Below are positions 53,689 to 62,152 of a DNA stretch of 64,000 nucleotides, piece after piece. The notes under the pieces are model-generated. The model was not told the DNA's origin. It ran no database searches and saw only the letters and a list, made by a program, of their open reading frames with translations. The stretch's first letter is position 1. Each line of letters opens with the position of its first letter. The stretch lies in contig CALSMJ010000004.1 in NCBI GenBank assembly GCA_943787425.1, positions 62,001-126,000 of the forward strand, given 5' to 3'. This stretch comes from an uncultured Pseudomonadales bacterium (GTDB lineage: Bacteria; Pseudomonadota; Gammaproteobacteria; Pseudomonadales; Azotimanducaceae). Both the position numbers and the translations under genes were made by a program.

Positions 53689-54270
53689 GTGAGTCTGCGC
53701 GAACAGGTGCTAACCGAAATCGGTATCGATCGCTGGCGGCTTCGTGGTGGTGCGACGGCGGTCACTGACGAACCCGAGCGTGTTTCGTCTCATCCAGAGG
53801 TCCATCCCCAACCAGCGCTTGACGCACCCAGTGCGGTAGCGCCATTGGCTGAGACCCGAATCGATTGGCAGGTCTCGATCCGAAACTATCGAACCGTTGC
53901 GACGTTGCAGCTCAGCCAACAAGGACAGGATACGGATACGGCCTCACAATTAAACCAACTTTCAGATGACATAGGGCTTGCGGTCAACGGGTTGGCCACG
54001 AAACCCTTGCTGCAGTCGCAGCTGTTCTCAACGATTGGTGAGCAAGTACTTGATGTCAATAAGGCCGCGGTTTGGATCGCTGATTTGCCAACGACTGTTT
54101 TGGTGCTTGCAGGGCAGTGCCCTGAATTGATCGCCCTGATCGAAAAGGTAGTCGTTGAGCGCAGAGCGGGTCGCAAGTGCATCGTGCAAGTGCCGGATCT
54201 TTTGGCGCCCGCGACGGCTGTTGAGCGCAAAGCGTGGCTTTGGCAGCAGTTACGTGCCCAAGGCTCGTGA
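53689..54270 (+). CDS. holD: DNA polymerase III psi subunit (HolD-like)
   Basis: A 193-residue protein with the N-terminal helix LREQVLTEIGIDRWRLRGG, equivalent to the short HolD motif that binds the chi subunit, and a C-terminal AVERKAWLWQQLRAQ helix. The middle is variable and longer than in E. coli (137 residues). Sequence alone is modest evidence, but the position directly before rimI and prfC is the standard gammaproteobacterial order. GTG start. Its stop overlaps the rimI start (TGATG). Confidence 0.75.
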   Translation: MSLREQVLTEIGIDRWRLRGGATAVTDEPERVSSHPEVHPQPALDAPSAVAPLAETRIDWQVSIRNYRTVATLQLSQQGQDTDTASQLNQLSDDIGLAVNGLATKPLLQSQLFSTIGEQVLDVNKAAVWIADLPTTVLVLAGQCPELIALIEKVVVERRAGRKCIVQVPDLLAPATAVERKAWLWQQLRAQGS

Positions 54271-54725
54271 TGCGACCCGACAAGGCCAGGTTTCGATTGA
54301 TGAAACACATCGATCTACCGTTTGTGTTGAAAAACGAAAATGCGGCCTACTCGCACCCCTGGACCCAGGGTAACTTTAGGACGAGCTTAAATGGCACCGA
54401 CTACTGTTGCCTTGTTTTGGTGGATGAACGTCCAGTCGGGCATGGCGTCTTAAGTACGGGTGCCGGCGAAGCCCATGTGCTCAATTTGTGTGTCCACCCT
54501 GAGCAGCAAGGCGCGGGACTCGGTCGAGAATTGCTGAATCATCTGCTCGCCCGAGCCGCTGCCTGCAAAGTGCGCAGCGTTTTTTTAGAGGTTCGAGCTT
54601 CAAATGCGGCCGCAATCACGCTCTACGACAGTACCGGATTCAATGAAATTGGCCGCCGCCGAAATTATTATCCCATCGCCGTCGGTCGTGAGGATGCGAT
54701 TGTCATGGCGAAGGAACTGTTTTAG
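54270..54725 (+). CDS. rimI: Ribosomal protein S18-alanine N-acetyltransferase
   Basis: A 151-residue GNAT protein starting at 54270 (MRPDKARFRLMKHIDLPFV). The acetyl-CoA-binding segment LNLCVHPEQQGAGLGRELLNHLLARA (Q-x-x-G-x-G/A) and FLEVRASNAAAITLYDSTGFNEIGRRRNYY are the RimI pattern. It acetylates the N-terminal alanine of ribosomal protein S18. The frame is open 12 codons further upstream, but the TGATG overlap with holD fixes the start. Confidence 0.93.
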   Translation: MRPDKARFRLMKHIDLPFVLKNENAAYSHPWTQGNFRTSLNGTDYCCLVLVDERPVGHGVLSTGAGEAHVLNLCVHPEQQGAGLGRELLNHLLARAAACKVRSVFLEVRASNAAAITLYDSTGFNEIGRRRNYYPIAVGREDAIVMAKELF

Positions 54726-54778
54726 CGACCTGAAGCTCGCGCCGCGCTATACTACGCGCCAGATTTAAAGGGGGCCTC

Positions 54779-56356
54779 ATGGCCAAAACCGAAGTCGATC
54801 GACGCCGCACTTTCGCCATCATTTCTCATCCAGATGCCGGCAAGACCACGATTACTGAAAAGCTCTTGCTCTTGGGTAAAGCCATTGCGATGGCGGGCAC
54901 GGTTAAAGCAAAAAAATCAGACCGCTATGCAACCTCCGATTGGATGGCGATGGAAAAAGAGCGTGGGATATCGGTCACCACCTCGGTGATGCAGTTCCCG
55001 TATCGGGACTGTGTGGTGAACCTCCTTGATACGCCCGGACATGAGGATTTTTCCGAGGATACCTATCGGACCTTAACAGCCGTTGACTCTGTCCTGATGG
55101 TGATTGATGGCGCGAAGGGGGTCGAGGCGCGAACGGTTAAATTGATGGAAGTCTGTCGACTTCGCGATACGCCGATTTTAACGTTTATCAATAAACTCGA
55201 TCGAGAAACCCGCGACCCGATCGATGTGCTCGATGAAGTTGAGTCGGTACTCAATATTGGTTGCGCGCCAATAACGTGGCCGATTGGCATGGGGCAGCGG
55301 TTTAAGGGGGTCTACCATCTTTACGAGGATTGTATTTATCCGTACCGAGGTGAGGTTAAAGCCCCGCTTGAGTCGCCAGAAAAAATAATGGGTTTGCAAA
55401 GTGCCGCAGTACGGACCTTTTTAGGTGATGACTGGGCAGCTTTTGAGGCTGAAATCGAATTGGTTCGCGGCGCCTCTCATGAATTCGATCAGGATCTTTA
55501 CTTGGCCGGGAAGCTCTCGCCCGTTTATTTCGGAACGGCGTTGCGTAATTTTGGCGTTATGGAGATGCTTGACGGGTTTGTCTCAATGTCACCGGCGCCC
55601 TTACCCAGAACAACAACTGGGGCAACCGTTGATCCGAATGATCCTGAGTTTTCGGGTTTTGTGTTTAAAATCCAGGCGAATATGGATCCCAAACATCGAG
55701 ATCGGATTGCCTTTTTGAGGGTCTGCTCGGGTACCTACGAGCAAGGCATGCGGATGCATCACGTTCGGCTTGGAAAATCGATCAAAGTAACAGATGCGGT
55801 GACTTTCTTAGCGGGTGAGCGAGCGGCGATCGGCACCGCCTATGCTGGGGATATCATTGGCTTACACAATCACGGCACGATTCAAATTGGGGATACTTTC
55901 AGTGGGGGACGAAAAGACCGTTTTATCGGTGTGCCGCACTTTGCCCCGGAGTTATTTCGCCGAGTTCGATTAAAGGATCCTTTGAAAAGCAAACAGTTGC
56001 GGCAGGGCTTGACGCAGCTATCAGAAGAGGGCGCAACGCAGGTATTTATGCCCCTTGCCAATAATGATTTGATCCTCGGCGCGGTTGGCATTCTTCAATT
56101 TGATGTGGTCGCGTATCGACTCAAAGATGAATACAAAGTTGAGTGTGGTTACGACTCGGTCGGCGTCAATACGGCGCGTTGGATCGTCTGCGACGATCTC
56201 AAACAGTTAGAGGAGTTTAAGCGAAAGGCTCAAGGCAACCTGGCCTTGGATGGCGGTGGGCATCTTACTTATTTGGCCCCCTCAAGAGTCAACCTGACCG
56301 TGATGCAGGAACGTTGGCCAGAGATTGAATTCAGGGCGACGCGGGAGATTGCTTAG
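54779..56356 (+). CDS. prfC: Peptide chain release factor 3
   Basis: A 525-residue GTPase close to E. coli RF3 (529). The GTP-binding motifs are [19 protein letters not shown] (P-loop), [14 protein letters not shown] (G3) and INKLDRE (G4), with [15 protein letters not shown] as switch I. The rest follows the RF3 domain order. It frees RF1 and RF2 from the ribosome after peptide release. AAAGGGGG precedes the ATG. Its last 4 bases overlap the end of the convergent ketoacyl synthase gene. Confidence 0.97.
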   Translation: MAKTEVDRRRTFAIISHPDAGKTTITEKLLLLGKAIAMAGTVKAKKSDRYATSDWMAMEKERGISVTTSVMQFPYRDCVVNLLDTPGHEDFSEDTYRTLTAVDSVLMVIDGAKGVEARTVKLMEVCRLRDTPILTFINKLDRETRDPIDVLDEVESVLNIGCAPITWPIGMGQRFKGVYHLYEDCIYPYRGEVKAPLESPEKIMGLQSAAVRTFLGDDWAAFEAEIELVRGASHEFDQDLYLAGKLSPVYFGTALRNFGVMEMLDGFVSMSPAPLPRTTTGATVDPNDPEFSGFVFKIQANMDPKHRDRIAFLRVCSGTYEQGMRMHHVRLGKSIKVTDAVTFLAGERAAIGTAYAGDIIGLHNHGTIQIGDTFSGGRKDRFIGVPHFAPELFRRVRLKDPLKSKQLRQGLTQLSEEGATQVFMPLANNDLILGAVGILQFDVVAYRLKDEYKVECGYDSVGVNTARWIVCDDLKQLEEFKRKAQGNLALDGGGHLTYLAPSRVNLTVMQERWPEIEFRATREIA

Positions 56357-58197
56357 ACCATATCCTCGTAGGGATTGGTCAGGGTCAGCGAGATCGCGTG
56401 TTTTTGACCTGGAATCGAAATTGTCTCAGGTGTCATCGTTAAGGCCTCACCCTCGACAACCGCTTCACCAAACCGATAAATAGGTTGGGTCTCACCCTCG
56501 GTGCAGGCTTCATCATAGGCCTTTGTTGCGGCGGCCACAGCTTCCTGTCTCGCTTTATAGGTTTTCATTGCCGCAAGGCCATGCCGTTTGGTGAGCATGG
56601 TTTCGGTCACGAAGGGTGACAGAATCGCAGCGGTCGCATTGTTTCCGCCGAAGCCTTTGGAATTAATGAAAGTGGCCTGCATATCCTTCGGATTGATCTC
56701 GCGATGATCGAGCAGGAATTCAAGCTGGGACTGATGCACATCTTCGGCAATCGCGCGGGTCGTTTTAATGCCCGGGATGATACCGTCATGCCAAACGCCT
56801 AGGGATGCAATGATCTGATCGCCTGATGCGCAGGCTAAGGAATGCCCTAGGAACGCCTTGATTGCCGTGACCGGCCATTTGCTGATGCCAAAGTTTTTCG
56901 CCAAAGCATTGAAGATATGGGATTCGGTCACCCTGTTTTGCGGCGTGCCGGTACCGTGCGCTTGCATATAGGTGTTATTGGCCAAAGCCTTGTCGCCAAG
57001 GATTGCCCGCACGACGCCCATTGCTTTGCCGACGGTGAGGTAATTGCCAATGCCTGGGCCTGGAATCGATTTTTTAAAACCATCAGCATTCACAAAGACA
57101 TCGGCCACCGAACCATAGATATTGGCCCCCAGTTCTAAAGCCAATTCGTCATCGAAGAGGATGACGAATTGCGAGGCTTCAGCCAAGGTGAAGCCGCAAT
57201 TTTCAGCAAACGGTCGGCATGCCCTAGTATGATCAGGGCGTCCTTGGCTTCGACCATCTAATTTTAGCAACGCGTCGTCCTCTGCCAACGCGCCCATGGT
57301 GCGATAACCTTCGATGACCTCCGGCGTGATTGGCGCCTCGCTCGATCCGATGACGGCCACGCGGCAATTGCCCGCCCGAATATCGGTAATCCCTTGTCGC
57401 AGGTTGTATAAGAAGGTCGCGCAGGCCCCGACATTTGCGCCGGTTGCACCAACGCTGCCCAAAATGTAGGCGTTAACAAAATCGGCTGTCATCTCGGCGA
57501 GACCAAGCGGGCAATTCTTTGCGCTCACGCGTTTACCCAGGAGTGCGGACTGCAGCATGCCGCCCGAGCCGTTAAAATCCAATTGACCCATTGCGCTGCT
57601 GGCATAGACCGCGATCTGATCGCCGGGCACTTTGTCTTGAACGGTTTGCCAGGCAATTCCAAGTGATTGCACGGCGTCTGATGCCCCGAACACCGTAAGT
57701 TGCAAGCCTCGAGGATGACTTCTTGATTGATAGAGCGCCTCTGGGTCAAAACCAGTGGGTAACTGGCCTGCTGAATTTACCTTTGAAGCTCGACCATCTG
57801 GAAACAGAACGCTGACGGGATCCGTTGCTGTGACCTGCACCTGGAGATTGTCCAGTTCTGTGACGGTCCAAGTCGGCGGGAGTTGCTCGGGGAGTTGATT
57901 TTTTTTGAGCGTAAAGCTTAAAGGGGTGTTCTGCAGCCCCGTCATCATCGCTTGTTTATTGGCGCGGTAGATAGCGGGATCAAACAAATTGTCTTGAAGC
58001 TTTCGAACGAGCGTGTTGGCAAGGATTGATTGCTCGTCGGCATCACACTGCATGAGCGTCGCCAAAGCCTTGAGGGTTGAGCGTTGTTTACCGGTTGTGA
58101 GCTGGTCGTAAACCAAGCGTCGATAGCCGTGGTGTCCAGAGCTGCGTCCTGCCGGGTTGATGCCGCCAAAACCGACGATTACAGGCAGTCTAGTCAA
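56353..58197 (-). CDS. Beta-ketoacyl synthase family protein, long form
   Basis: A 614-residue condensing enzyme. The catalytic triad is visible: Cys259 in [17 protein letters not shown], His in [13 protein letters not shown] and His in [38 protein letters not shown] segment closes the thiolase fold. It is longer than FabF/FabB (about 410 residues), with an N-terminal extension of about 170 residues and a C-terminal tail after the active sites. Such long KAS-like proteins occur in gammaproteobacteria near fatty-acid genes; the precise product is unknown. It lies upstream of the convergent prfC and downstream of a thiolase on the same strand. Confidence 0.9.
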   Translation of the reverse strand: MTRLPVIVGFGGINPAGRSSGHHGYRRLVYDQLTTGKQRSTLKALATLMQCDADEQSILANTLVRKLQDNLFDPAIYRANKQAMMTGLQNTPLSFTLKKNQLPEQLPPTWTVTELDNLQVQVTATDPVSVLFPDGRASKVNSAGQLPTGFDPEALYQSRSHPRGLQLTVFGASDAVQSLGIAWQTVQDKVPGDQIAVYASSAMGQLDFNGSGGMLQSALLGKRVSAKNCPLGLAEMTADFVNAYILGSVGATGANVGACATFLYNLRQGITDIRAGNCRVAVIGSSEAPITPEVIEGYRTMGALAEDDALLKLDGRSQGRPDHTRACRPFAENCGFTLAEASQFVILFDDELALELGANIYGSVADVFVNADGFKKSIPGPGIGNYLTVGKAMGVVRAILGDKALANNTYMQAHGTGTPQNRVTESHIFNALAKNFGISKWPVTAIKAFLGHSLACASGDQIIASLGVWHDGIIPGIKTTRAIAEDVHQSQLEFLLDHREINPKDMQATFINSKGFGGNNATAAILSPFVTETMLTKRHGLAAMKTYKARQEAVAAATKAYDEACTEGETQPIYRFGEAVVEGEALTMTPETISIPGQKHAISLTLTNPYEDMV

Positions 58198-58291
58198 TGT
58201 TGAGGTCCTTGCGCCGAAGGGGGAAATTGTAAACCTTAGCGATCATGATAATCCAGTCACCCCCGCGTTTAAGTCGATCAATTGTTTGAGG

Positions 58292-59470
58292 TTAGACCAA
58301 CTCTACGGCGATGGCGGTGGCTTCTCCGCCACCAATACAAAGCGCTGCAACGCCGCGTGTCAGACCCTGGCGTTTTAAGGCGTGCACAAGGGTCACGATT
58401 AGGCGAGAACCGGTGGAGCCAATCGGGTGACCTTGCGCGCAAGCGCCGCCATAAATATTGACCTTATCTGGGTCGATACCGACCTCTCGTATGGCGAGCA
58501 TCGTAACCATTGCGAAGGCTTCGTTGATTTCGAAAAGGTCGACATCATCGAGCGTCCAACCCACTTTGGTGAGCAGTTTTTGGATGGCGTCAATTGGGGC
58601 AAGCGTGAACTCTGACGGGTGTCTGGAGTGGGTCGAATGCCCTAGAATCTTAGCCACGGGCTTTAGACCATTCGACGCCACCGCCTCTGAACTGGCTAAA
58701 ACCAAGGCCGATGCGCCATCGGAAATGGAGCTGGAATTGGCGGCAGTCACGGTCCCATCAGCCTTGAACGCCGGTTTCAGGCTTTTAATTTTCTCGAGAT
58801 TGGCTTTGCCGGGTTGTTCGTCGACGCTGATAATAACTTTGCCGGCCCGAGTGGTGATCTCAACCGGTGTGATTTCGTCGGACAAGGCATCGGTTTCGAT
58901 TGCGGCGAGCGCTTTTTGGAGGCTCTTGATGGCGTAATCGTCCATGTCCTCGCGGGTGACTTGAAACTGATCGGCAACGTCCTGGGCAAAGGCGCCCATA
59001 AGTCGGCCGGTTTTGGCATCTTCAAGGCCATCGGTAAACATCGCGTCCTGCAGTTCGCCATGCCCCATCCTTAGCCCCGTCCGAACCTTTGGCAGCAAGT
59101 AGGGCGCATTGCTCATGCTCTCCATACCGCCAGCAACCATGATGTGATTGGTGCCGGCTTTGATTTGATCAAAAGCCAGCATCGCCGCTTTCATACCCGA
59201 ACCGCAGAGCTTATTGATGGTGGTTGCCCCAACGCTGACCGGGATCCCAGCATCCATCGCGGCTTGTCGGGCGGGTCCCTGGCGAAGGCCGCTGGGTAAC
59301 ACGCAGCCCATAATAACTTCATCGATAGCAGCGCCTTCTAGGTTTGCCCGAGCAAGTACAGCTCGGATGGCGGCTGCACCGAGTTCAACGGCGGTTAAAC
59401 TCGATAGGTCGCCCTGCAGCCCGCCCATGGGGGTTCGGGTACCTGCGGCAATGAATACATCCTGGCTCAT
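58292..59470 (-). CDS. Acetyl-CoA C-acyltransferase (thiolase)
   Basis: A 392-residue thiolase. The nucleophile Cys89 is in TINKLCGSGMKAAMLAFDQI, the NEAFAMVTMLAIREVG loop is present, the catalytic His lies in CAQGHPIGSTGSRLIVTLVHAL, and the second Cys378 in ALCIGGGEATAIAVEL. It condenses or cleaves acetyl-CoA units; the ACAQGHPIG loop is slightly unusual (most have AIALGHPIG). Divergent from the MaoC hydratase gene, so the two may work in the same acyl-CoA pathway. Confidence 0.95.
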   Translation of the reverse strand: MSQDVFIAAGTRTPMGGLQGDLSSLTAVELGAAAIRAVLARANLEGAAIDEVIMGCVLPSGLRQGPARQAAMDAGIPVSVGATTINKLCGSGMKAAMLAFDQIKAGTNHIMVAGGMESMSNAPYLLPKVRTGLRMGHGELQDAMFTDGLEDAKTGRLMGAFAQDVADQFQVTREDMDDYAIKSLQKALAAIETDALSDEITPVEITTRAGKVIISVDEQPGKANLEKIKSLKPAFKADGTVTAANSSSISDGASALVLASSEAVASNGLKPVAKILGHSTHSRHPSEFTLAPIDAIQKLLTKVGWTLDDVDLFEINEAFAMVTMLAIREVGIDPDKVNIYGGACAQGHPIGSTGSRLIVTLVHALKRQGLTRGVAALCIGGGEATAIAVELV

Positions 59471-59651
59471 AAGAATTTCCTGATCGTTAAAGGGTTCTGA
59501 TTAAAGGCTGGCTTGCGGCACAAGTCTGTGAATGTCCCGGTTGCTCGAAGAGGATAAACCAAGCCCGCAATCAAGGCCAGCCTGAGCCTGTGTCGAACAC
59601 AGATTGTGATAGTATTAACGGCAGTTTTGATCACCAAAAGGAACGTGCGTC

Positions 59652-60134
59652 ATGTCGGATAAAGCTGAAGCTGGATTGGCTATTTTTAAGTCTATTGAAG
59701 GACTCGAAGAGGGCGTTGGCGACTGGTTTGAGGTTGACCAAGCGCGGATCAATTTGTTCGCGGATGCGACAATGGACCATCAGTTTATCCACATTGATCC
59801 GGAAAAATCTGCGGAATTATCACCCTACAAGGTAACCATCGCACACGGGTTTCTAACACTGAGTTTGATTGTACATCTCGGGGGCTCGGTACCGATACCG
59901 AAGCCTGAAGCCTTGGCTGGCGTCTTCATGGGGGTCAATTATGGGCTTGATAAAGTCCGATTCCCCGCGCCGGTGCCGGTTAATTCCAAAGTTCGTGCAC
60001 GTCATCGTTTGATCGAAGCCGAGTTAAAGACCCCCAATACCATTCAGTTAAAGCGCGAGGTTACAATCGAGCTTGAGGGCTCGGATAAGCCTGTGTGCGT
60101 TGCGGAGTCACTAACGCGCTTGATGTATGCTTGA
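59652..60134 (+). CDS. MaoC-like (R)-specific enoyl-CoA hydratase
   Basis: A 160-residue hot-dog-fold hydratase: DWFEVDQARINLFADATMDHQFIHIDPEKS contains the catalytic Asp-x5-His (DATMDHQFIHID), followed by VTIAHGFLTLSLIVHL. The enzyme makes (R)-3-hydroxyacyl-CoA, useful for polyhydroxyalkanoate or beta-oxidation. AAGGA precedes the ATG. Its end lies near the fumarase start, and the two genes are in the same direction. Confidence 0.93.
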   Translation: MSDKAEAGLAIFKSIEGLEEGVGDWFEVDQARINLFADATMDHQFIHIDPEKSAELSPYKVTIAHGFLTLSLIVHLGGSVPIPKPEALAGVFMGVNYGLDKVRFPAPVPVNSKVRARHRLIEAELKTPNTIQLKREVTIELEGSDKPVCVAESLTRLMYA

Positions 60135-60159
60135 AGGTGGGCTGGACGGGGAGTCACAG

Positions 60160-61695
60160 ATGGCGTCAATCACGCTGATTAAAGAAGACGATTTGATTCA
60201 AAGCATTCAGGATGCGCTGCAGTACATTTCTTACTACCATCCGGTGGATTTTATTCAAGCTGTGCATGGCGCTTATGAACGCGAGGAGTCAACTGCGGCC
60301 AAGGATGCGATGGCTCAGATCCTTATTAATTCAAGAATGTGTGCTGAGGGTCATCGGCCGATTTGCCAAGACACTGGTATTGTTAACGTGTTCGTATCCG
60401 TTGGTATGAAGGTTCAGTTTGACACGGAGCAGAGTCTCGATGACTTGATTAATGAAGGTGTTAGGCGCGCTTATGCTTTGCCTGATAACGTGCTCCGGGC
60501 CTCCGTTTTGAGTGACCCTGCAGGGGCGCGGTTGAACACGAAGGACAACACGCCCGCAGTGATCCATGTTGACCTGGTGCCTGGCAATGAGGTCAGTATT
60601 CATGTCGCGGCCAAAGGGGGTGGTTCGGAGGCGAAATCAAAGCTTGCGATGCTGAATCCGGCCGACAGCATTATCGATTGGGTGTTGAAGACGGTCCCAA
60701 CGATGGGCGCGGGTTGGTGCCCGCCTGGCATGTTAGGGATTGGTATTGGCGGCACCGCTGAGAAAGCGACCTTACTTGCGAAACGGTCCTTGATGGATGA
60801 AATCGACATTCACGAATTGCAGCAGAGAGGCCCGCGCTCTCGAATCGAAGCGCTTCGGTTAGAGATTTTTGAAAAAGTGAACGCGCTTGGGATCGGCGCG
60901 CAAGGCTTGGGCGGCTTAACGACAGTTCTAGACGTCAAAATTATGGATTATCCAACCCATGCCGCAAACTTGCCGGTTGCCATGATCCCAAACTGTGCGG
61001 CGACACGCCATGTTCATTTTAAGCTTACCGGGGCCGGGCCGGCGGAGCTTCAGCCGCCAAAGCTTGAAGATTGGCCGCAAATTACTTGGGATGCCGGCAA
61101 GGGGGCCCGCCGCGTTAACTTGGACACGGTGACGCGTGCGGAGGTTCAACAATGGCAACCCGGAGAAACGTTGCTGCTATCCGGTAAAATGTTAACGGGC
61201 CGCGATGCGGCGCATAAGCGTATTCGAGATCTATTTGAGGCGGGCCAGTCATTGCCTGAAGGCGTGGATTTGGCCGGTAAGTTCATTTACTACGTTGGCC
61301 CAGTAGACCCCGTTCGTGATGAGGTGGTTGGACCGGCTGGCCCAACCACCGCGACTCGAATGGATGGCTTTACCGAGATGATGTTGCGAGAAACTGGGTT
61401 GTTAGGGATGGTTGGTAAGGCAGAGCGTGGACCGGTTGCGATCGATGCCATTCAGCGGTTTGGGGCGGTGTATTTAATGGCCGTCGGTGGCGCTGCGTAT
61501 TTGGTCTCGAAAGCCATCCGAAAATCCCGGGTTGTGGCGTTTGAAGAGTTAGGTATGGAGGCGATTCACGAGTTTGAAGTGGAAGATATGCCGGTAACGG
61601 TGGCGGTTGATTGCCGGGGCATATCGGTCCATCAAACCGGGCCAAAGATTTGGCAGGAGAAAATTGGTCTGATCCCGACCCAGACGATTGCTTAG
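60160..61695 (+). CDS. fumA: Fumarate hydratase class I (iron-sulfur)
   Basis: A 511-residue class I fumarase. The [4Fe-4S] cysteines are visible in GHRPICQDTGI (Cys69), GAGWCPPGMLGIGIGG and IPNCAATRHVHF. Other signature segments are LREYY-type regions replaced here by VLRASVLSDPAGARLNTKDNTP, and YYVGPVDPVRDEVVGPAGPTTATRMDGF. It interconverts fumarate and malate in the TCA cycle. The ATG at 60160 has GGGGAG upstream; an ATG 33 bases earlier overlaps the MaoC gene and is less likely. The protein is oxygen-sensitive in known members. Confidence 0.93.
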   Translation: MASITLIKEDDLIQSIQDALQYISYYHPVDFIQAVHGAYEREESTAAKDAMAQILINSRMCAEGHRPICQDTGIVNVFVSVGMKVQFDTEQSLDDLINEGVRRAYALPDNVLRASVLSDPAGARLNTKDNTPAVIHVDLVPGNEVSIHVAAKGGGSEAKSKLAMLNPADSIIDWVLKTVPTMGAGWCPPGMLGIGIGGTAEKATLLAKRSLMDEIDIHELQQRGPRSRIEALRLEIFEKVNALGIGAQGLGGLTTVLDVKIMDYPTHAANLPVAMIPNCAATRHVHFKLTGAGPAELQPPKLEDWPQITWDAGKGARRVNLDTVTRAEVQQWQPGETLLLSGKMLTGRDAAHKRIRDLFEAGQSLPEGVDLAGKFIYYVGPVDPVRDEVVGPAGPTTATRMDGFTEMMLRETGLLGMVGKAERGPVAIDAIQRFGAVYLMAVGGAAYLVSKAIRKSRVVAFEELGMEAIHEFEVEDMPVTVAVDCRGISVHQTGPKIWQEKIGLIPTQTIA

Positions 61696-62152
61696 GGGCG
61701 GGCGATTTCGAAATATCACTCGCATTGCACTGATTTCGGTGTTTGCGAGGGTTTGGGGCCTGGCCATCCGAACCACGGCGTGCGTGTGAACTAAACGGAC
61801 GTGCAGCCGTCTAACCCGGCGCAAAGCACGGTTTCAGTGCCGTCGGTGTCGGATAGGGCGCTGTGCCAGTAGGCTGTGTTAGTAGTCTATGCTAGTAATC
61901 TGTCCTGGCAAAAGGCCGAGCTAAAGGCCGAAAAATACGCAGGTAGGTGCGATTGAAATCAAAAAAGCGGTAAGGCCTGCAATCGTTCTGACTCGGTTGC
62001 TGAGGGTCAAAAAGGCCCAAAGGCCCAAAGACCAAAAGACCAAAAGACCGTTGAGGGGTCTTACGGTGAGTCGACGGCCAAACAGCAGACTACAGCGCGG
62101 GTTGTGGATCCATAATCGTTGGATCAAGGAATAATTGGTAAAAGGAATAGCA
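61696..62152. other. Intergenic region with low-complexity repeats
   Basis: A 457-base gap. Around 62011-62050 there is a run of AAGGCCCA and AAGACCAA units in tandem, and around 61862-61905 a weakly periodic stretch built on CTGTG-AGTAG-like words. ACGG and CCGT near 61829-61842 can form a small hairpin. A 68-codon minus-strand frame (61921-62127) has hydrophobic runs that come mainly from the repeats. No supported gene; the promoter of the carboxylase gene should be at the right end. Confidence 0.5.

Noticed and set aside
61921..62127. Small membrane protein on the minus strand
   Set aside because: Its hydrophobic runs derive from AAGGCCCA/AAGACCAA repeats; no ribosome site or family resemblance.
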